DNA from: an uncultured Verrucomicrobia subdivision 3 bacterium
GTDB lineage: Bacteria > Verrucomicrobiota > Verrucomicrobiia > Limisphaerales > UBA11358
Direction: 5' to 3'
NCBI GenBank assembly: GCA_903835255.1
Contig: CAILMI010000032.1
Location: 1 to 38,550 of the forward strand
DNA: 38,550 nt
Shown piece after piece: positions 35,493 to 38,550 of this stretch. Positions within the stretch are counted from its first letter, which is position 1. Every line of letters starts with the position of its first letter. A program made the translations under genes and the position numbers. The notes beneath the pieces are model-generated. The model saw nothing but the letters and a program-made list of their open reading frames with translations, ran no database searches and had not been told where the DNA came from.

Positions 35493-36245
35493 TCATTTCC
35501 AGCGGCGGCTTTCCACCGCGCGCAGCGTGAGGAACAGGAAGAAAAAGATCGCGCTCACGTAAAAAACCACAGTGCGCGTGTCCACCACCCCCCGGGCAAA
35601 ATCATGCATCTGCTCGAACAGGCCGAAATAGGAAAGCGCCTGCGACTGCCACTGCGCCGTGACCGGCAGCGCCTCCGCCAGAAAACCGAGCGAAAACAAA
35701 CTCACTCCCAGCACAAAACTAATCATCGCCGCCGCCATCTGGCTGCGGGACAGGGCCGAGGCGAAGCAGCCCAGGGACAAAAACAAGCCGCCGGTCAGGA
35801 AAATGCCCAGATACATTCCCCCCACCGTGCCGGCGTCCAGCGCGCCGCCTTGGCCGGTGAAATGCCGCACCGTCAACAGACACACCAGGGTCGGCAGCCA
35901 GGCGGTCAAATAAAATATCAGAGCTGCCGCAAACTTGGCCACCACCACCGGAAGGTCTCCCACCGGGGTCGTCATGAGGGTCTCGAAGGTGCCGGACGAT
36001 TTTTCCAGGGCGAACAGCCGCATCGTGATCACCGGCGTGGAGAGCAGCACGATCAACCAGAAAAAATAGGTGCGATAAAACATCTCCGTCACCGGCATGA
36101 GCGATGGATCGGAACCCAGGTTGGTCATCAACACCACGAAACTCAAACTGTTCAACAACGTCACCGCCGCGATGATGATGTAACCCGTGACCGAGAGGAA
36201 AAAGGACGCCAGCTCCCGTCGCAATAAAGTCATGAAGACGCGCAT
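35493..36245 (-). CDS. ABC transporter permease (GldF-like, ABC-2 type)
   Basis: 250 aa from ATG at 36245 (MRVFMTLLRRELASFFLSVT). The frame is open to 36467, but that part lies inside the ATPase gene. Six hydrophobic helices (about 17-37, 58-80, 104-127, 137-163, 169-193 and 222-242). The loop MRLFALEKSSGTFETLMTTPVGDLPVV is the conserved ABC-2 permease segment that contacts the ATPase. It works with the ATPase upstream, whose stop codon overlaps this start (TAATG). The substrate is unknown. Confidence 0.93.
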   Translation of the reverse strand: MRVFMTLLRRELASFFLSVTGYIIIAAVTLLNSLSFVVLMTNLGSDPSLMPVTEMFYRTYFFWLIVLLSTPVITMRLFALEKSSGTFETLMTTPVGDLPVVVAKFAAALIFYLTAWLPTLVCLLTVRHFTGQGGALDAGTVGGMYLGIFLTGGLFLSLGCFASALSRSQMAAAMISFVLGVSLFSLGFLAEALPVTAQWQSQALSYFGLFEQMHDFARGVVDTRTVVFYVSAIFFFLFLTLRAVESRRWK

Positions 36246-37207
36246 TAGTTTTCCTCCTCCTCGTTCCGCTGGGTCACCTGGACATAGACGTCCTCGAGCG
36301 AGTGACGGCTCCGCATCAGCTCCCGCAATACCCAGCCGCGCTCGCGCGCCAGCAGGAAAATCTCCGGACGCAGATCGCAGCCGTCGCGCGGGGTCAGGGT
36401 GCACCGATGAAAATCGCCCCCCGATGCCGCCACATCGAACTGGAGCACGCCGGGCATCGCCGCCCACGCCGCGCGCAACGCCTCCGCCGGGGCGGCGATT
36501 TCCGCCACGACCGGGCTGCTGCCCTGCATCAATTTCTGCAGATTCTCAGGCGTGTCCGCCGCGAGAATTTCTCCGGCATAAAGAATCAACATGCGGCTGC
36601 ACATCATTTCCGCCTCCGGCAGGATGTGCGTTGAAATCAGCACCGTGTGCCGGTCCGCAAGGCTTTTAATCAGCTGCCGTACCGAGCGGATCTGGTTCGG
36701 ATCCAGGCCGATGGTGGGCTCGTCCAGAATGATCAGGTCCGGCTCATGCACTAGCGCGTCAGCCAGGCCCACGCGCTGCTTGTAGCCCTTGGAAAGCTGT
36801 CCAATGATGCGACGGTCCACATCCGTCAGACCGCATTGCTCCATCACCGTGGCCACGCGCTCGCGCGAGCGCCGCCACCCGAGGCCCTTGAGCCGCGCGC
36901 GATATTTGAGGTACTCCCGCACGCGCATCTCCGGATAGAGCGGATTATTTTCCGGCATGAACCCGATGCGCCGACGGACCTCGACCGATTCGCGGAAAAC
37001 ATCGAAGCCGGCCACGCGCACCGTGCCACTCGTGGCCGGCAGGAAGGTGGAAAGAATCCGCATGGTCGTGCTTTTCCCGGCGCCGTTAGGCCCGAGCAGC
37101 CCGACGATCTCGCCGCGGCCGACCGTAAACGAAATATCCGCCACGGCGGTGCGGCCGGCGTAGCGCTTCGTCAGGTTCGACACCTCAATCATGGGAATCT
37201 GGCTCAT
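36245..37207 (-). CDS. ABC transporter ATP-binding protein (GldA-like)
   Basis: 320 aa from ATG at 37207 (MSQIPMIEVSNLTKRY); an alternative ATG is five codons later. The extension to 37402 has no ABC character. Walker A is GPNGAGKST (residues 39-47). The signature is LSKGYKQRVGLADAL, Walker B is LIILDEPTIGLDPNQ and the switch His is in STHILPEAEM. The last ~85 residues are the C-terminal DUF4162-like domain usual in ABC-2 exporter ATPases, ending in an EEEEN tail. It is the first gene of the five-gene coupled cluster and diverges from ymdB. Confidence 0.93.
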   Translation of the reverse strand: MSQIPMIEVSNLTKRYAGRTAVADISFTVGRGEIVGLLGPNGAGKSTTMRILSTFLPATSGTVRVAGFDVFRESVEVRRRIGFMPENNPLYPEMRVREYLKYRARLKGLGWRRSRERVATVMEQCGLTDVDRRIIGQLSKGYKQRVGLADALVHEPDLIILDEPTIGLDPNQIRSVRQLIKSLADRHTVLISTHILPEAEMMCSRMLILYAGEILAADTPENLQKLMQGSSPVVAEIAAPAEALRAAWAAMPGVLQFDVAASGGDFHRCTLTPRDGCDLRPEIFLLARERGWVLRELMRSRHSLEDVYVQVTQRNEEEEN

Positions 37208-37321
37208 CTCAATCGGGACGCAGTGTAGCCGGAAATTCCCGCCGACAGCCAACAAAAACTCCGCCGGACTCGTCAACCCTACTCCGCCTCTTCGAACCGG
37301 ACGAGATGCAACGCCATCCGG

Positions 37322-37335
37322 CAGGCGAACGCCTG
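37322..37335. promoter_or_regulatory. Palindrome in the gldA-like/ymdB divergent region
   Basis: CAGGCG-AA-CGCCTG, perfect 6-bp arms, roughly midway between the ATPase start (37207) and the ymdB start (37418). It could be an operator for either direction. Confidence 0.3.
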
Positions 37336-37417
37336 TTTGGGCAGAGCGAGAAAGCCAGGGGCAATGCCTGAGGTTTTCTTGCGTGTCTTCGGGGCTTTTC
37401 ACCGTTAAATTAATCCG

Positions 37418-38200
37418 ATGAAAATTCTATTCATCGGCGACATCGTCGGGAGTCCGGGCCGGCGCGCGGTCCGGGAATTACTGCCCCGGTTGAAATTGTC
37501 GCGCGGCGTGGACGTGGTCATTGCCAACGGCGAAAATTCGGCCGGCGGAAATGGAATCACGCCCGACATCGCCGAGGAACTGTTTGGCTACGGGGTGGAC
37601 GCCATCACCACCGGCGACCATCTGTGGGATCAGAAGGAGGTGATGGAACTGCTTCAAAATGAACCCCGTTTCCTGCGGCCGCTGAATTATCCGGCGGGCA
37701 CCCCCGGCAAAGGGAGCACCCTCCTCAAGATCCGGAATCTGCCCCCCGTGGCGGTGATGAACGTTCAGGGGCGCACCTTCATGCAGCCGCCCTTGGACAA
37801 CCCGTTCACCCTCGCCCTAGAGGAGGCCAAGTGGCTGCGCCAGCACACCCCCATCATCTTTGTGGATTTTCATGCCGAGGCCACCTCGGAAAAAATCGCC
37901 TTGGGCCGACTTCTGGACGGACACGTCAGCGCTGTGGTGGGGACGCACACGCACGTGCAAACGGCGGATGAACAGATCTTCCCCGGGGGCACGGCGTATC
38001 TGACCGATGCCGGATTCACCGGCCCGCAAGAAAGTGTTTTGGGCCGGGAAATTGTCCCCGTCATCGCCCGCTTCCGCACGGCCATGCCGCAGCGGTTTGA
38101 GGTGGCCCGCAACGACGTGAAGCTCCTGGGCGCCATCATCGAAATCGACCCCATCACCGGCAAGGCGCTGGGGATCCAGCGCGTGGCGGAATCGGTTTGA
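37418..38200 (+). CDS. ymdB: YmdB-type metallophosphoesterase (TIGR00282 family)
   Basis: 260 aa. Metal-site residues of the family are visible: Asp8 (IGDIVGSPGR), Glu39-Asn40 (ANGENSAGGNG), His68 (TTGDHLWD), His152 (VDFHAEATSEK), and His177 and His179 (VGTHTHVQTAD). At position 67 there is Asp where Bacillus YmdB has Asn (GNHTWD). Family members hydrolyse 2',3'-cyclic nucleotides and influence RNA turnover and cell development. In many bacteria it follows rny; here it stands alone, divergent from the ABC ATPase gene. It is cytoplasmic with no signal peptide. Confidence 0.93.
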   Translation: MKILFIGDIVGSPGRRAVRELLPRLKLSRGVDVVIANGENSAGGNGITPDIAEELFGYGVDAITTGDHLWDQKEVMELLQNEPRFLRPLNYPAGTPGKGSTLLKIRNLPPVAVMNVQGRTFMQPPLDNPFTLALEEAKWLRQHTPIIFVDFHAEATSEKIALGRLLDGHVSAVVGTHTHVQTADEQIFPGGTAYLTDAGFTGPQESVLGREIVPVIARFRTAMPQRFEVARNDVKLLGAIIEIDPITGKALGIQRVAESV

Positions 38201-38239
38201 TCCCTGCGAACTCCGCCCAGGTCCTCAAAAAATCAGCGC

Positions 38240-38275
38240 GGCCCATTCAGCCCGAATTCCGAAGTGGGCCTTTCT
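38240..38275 (+). terminator. Repeat-derived hairpin, possible ymdB terminator
   Basis: GGCCCATTC pairs with GAAGTGGGCC (one bulge) and is followed by TTTCT, 40 nt after the ymdB stop. The loop is the conserved AGCCCGAATTCC of the dispersed box, so a repeat element may serve as the terminator. The T-tract is weak. Confidence 0.4.
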
Positions 38276-38290
38276 GGAAAATCGTAAGGA

Positions 38291-38462
38291 AACGCTGCGC
38301 TGTCCCCGCCCGCGCGGAGCGGGCGGAACAAATAATATTAGGTTTCACGCGGCACCCCCCTTGTTTCGTCACCTGGCGCTGCGCTCGGCGACCAGGACGG
38401 CGCAGCGCGCCATCCCTACCCTATTTCGGAATTTGGGTTCAACCCGAATTCCGAAGTGGGCC
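38291..38462 (+). repeat. Dispersed non-coding repeat, copy C, ending in a long inverted repeat
   Basis: It contains GTCACCTGGCGCTGCGCTCGG, then CGACCAGGACGG and CAGCGCGCCATCCCTACCC, aligning with copies A and B. It ends in two facing CCGAA boxes (CCCTATTTCGGAATTTGGGTT then AACCCGAATTCCGAAGTGGG, 38419-38460), an almost perfect 20-bp palindrome. Confidence 0.75.
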
Positions 38463-38541
38463 AGGCTCTCGGAGCCCTTCGAACGTCTCCAAGCGCCTCC
38501 TCTCCCCGCCCTCTCCTCCATTTCATGGAAGAGAGGGAGTG
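38442..38541 (+). repeat. Dispersed repeat with CCATTTCATGG hairpin tail, copy 2
   Basis: Box AACCCGAATTCCGAA, then GGGCCAGGCTCTCGGAGCCC, GCGCCTCCTCTCC, and the hairpin CCCTCTCCTCCAT-TTC-ATGGAAGAGAGGG followed by AGTG. It matches 27848-27953 element for element. Confidence 0.75.
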
Positions 38542-38550
38542 AAGGCAGCG

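Larger units (their letters stand above)
38201..38550. other. Gene-free right end of window, made of dispersed repeats
   Basis: From left to right: a hairpin box after ymdB (38240-38275), repeat copy C (38291-38462) with a long palindrome, then the hairpin-tail repeat (38442-38541). No ORF with protein-like composition is present. Confidence 0.7.

Noticed and set aside
32241-37207. Gliding motility locus
   Set aside because: Only GldA/F/G-like genes are present; other gliding components are absent, and these families occur widely in non-gliding bacteria.

Overview
The window is GC-rich bacterial chromosome. Gene content and gene style point to the phylum Verrucomicrobiota, probably an uncultured Pedosphaera/Limisphaera-type lineage. 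The main pointers are a Minf_1886-type conserved protein, a planctomycete/verrucomicrobial-style prepilin N-terminus ([17 protein letters not shown] followed by [10 protein letters not shown]), a GldA/F/G + DUF4340 + AsmA-like cluster, and mostly weak Shine-Dalgarno sites. This assignment is an inference from families, not from a marker alignment. Most genes are on the minus strand.

Layout. 1-2.7 kb is an accessory stretch: an AT-rich start, a prepilin-like protein, a PIN-toxin/antitoxin pair, a decayed gene remnant and about 1 kb of non-coding repeat-like DNA. 2.7-11.8 kb holds an M3 oligopeptidase, a CvpA-like membrane protein, a tiny membrane ORF coupled to the Minf_1886-type gene, pheT, and a LemA/M48-metalloprotease pair. 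12.0-20.7 kb is an information-processing block read leftwards: rho, then a predicted promoter/leader/terminator, then nusA-infB-rbfA-nrnA-truB-ribF. infB is broken in this sequence by a one-base deficit in a C9 homopolymer. 21.1-27.8 kb carries clpB, a repeat-rich gap with an 11-bp tandem array, icd with a clear terminator, a DMT-family transporter and a YghZ-like aldo/keto reductase. 28.2-37.2 kb is a leftward cluster: ABC ATPase, ABC permease, GldG-like protein, DUF4340 protein and a large AsmA-like protein, the first five joined by start/stop overlaps or gaps of 1-4 nt, followed by a nucleoside-symporter-like MFS gene. ymdB diverges from this cluster at 37.4 kb and the window ends in another repeat-filled gap.

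How it fits together. The nusA block couples transcription elongation/termination (NusA, Rho), translation initiation (IF-2), 30S maturation (RbfA), tRNA modification (TruB), nanoRNA turnover (NrnA) and flavin cofactor synthesis (RibF). The hairpin-plus-T-tract between a predicted promoter and nusA could let NusA, a termination-stimulating factor, control its own operon. The ABC/GldG/DUF4340/AsmA cluster looks like one envelope machine of unknown substrate. It is the best candidate here for a poorly described system.

The non-coding gaps share several short dispersed repeat families: a GTCGCC..GGCGAC hairpin module, an AACCCGAATTCCGAA box, and others. They recur at 1.7-2.3, 23.9-24.3, 27.8-28.2 and 38.2-38.5 kb and explain most DNA that carries no gene.
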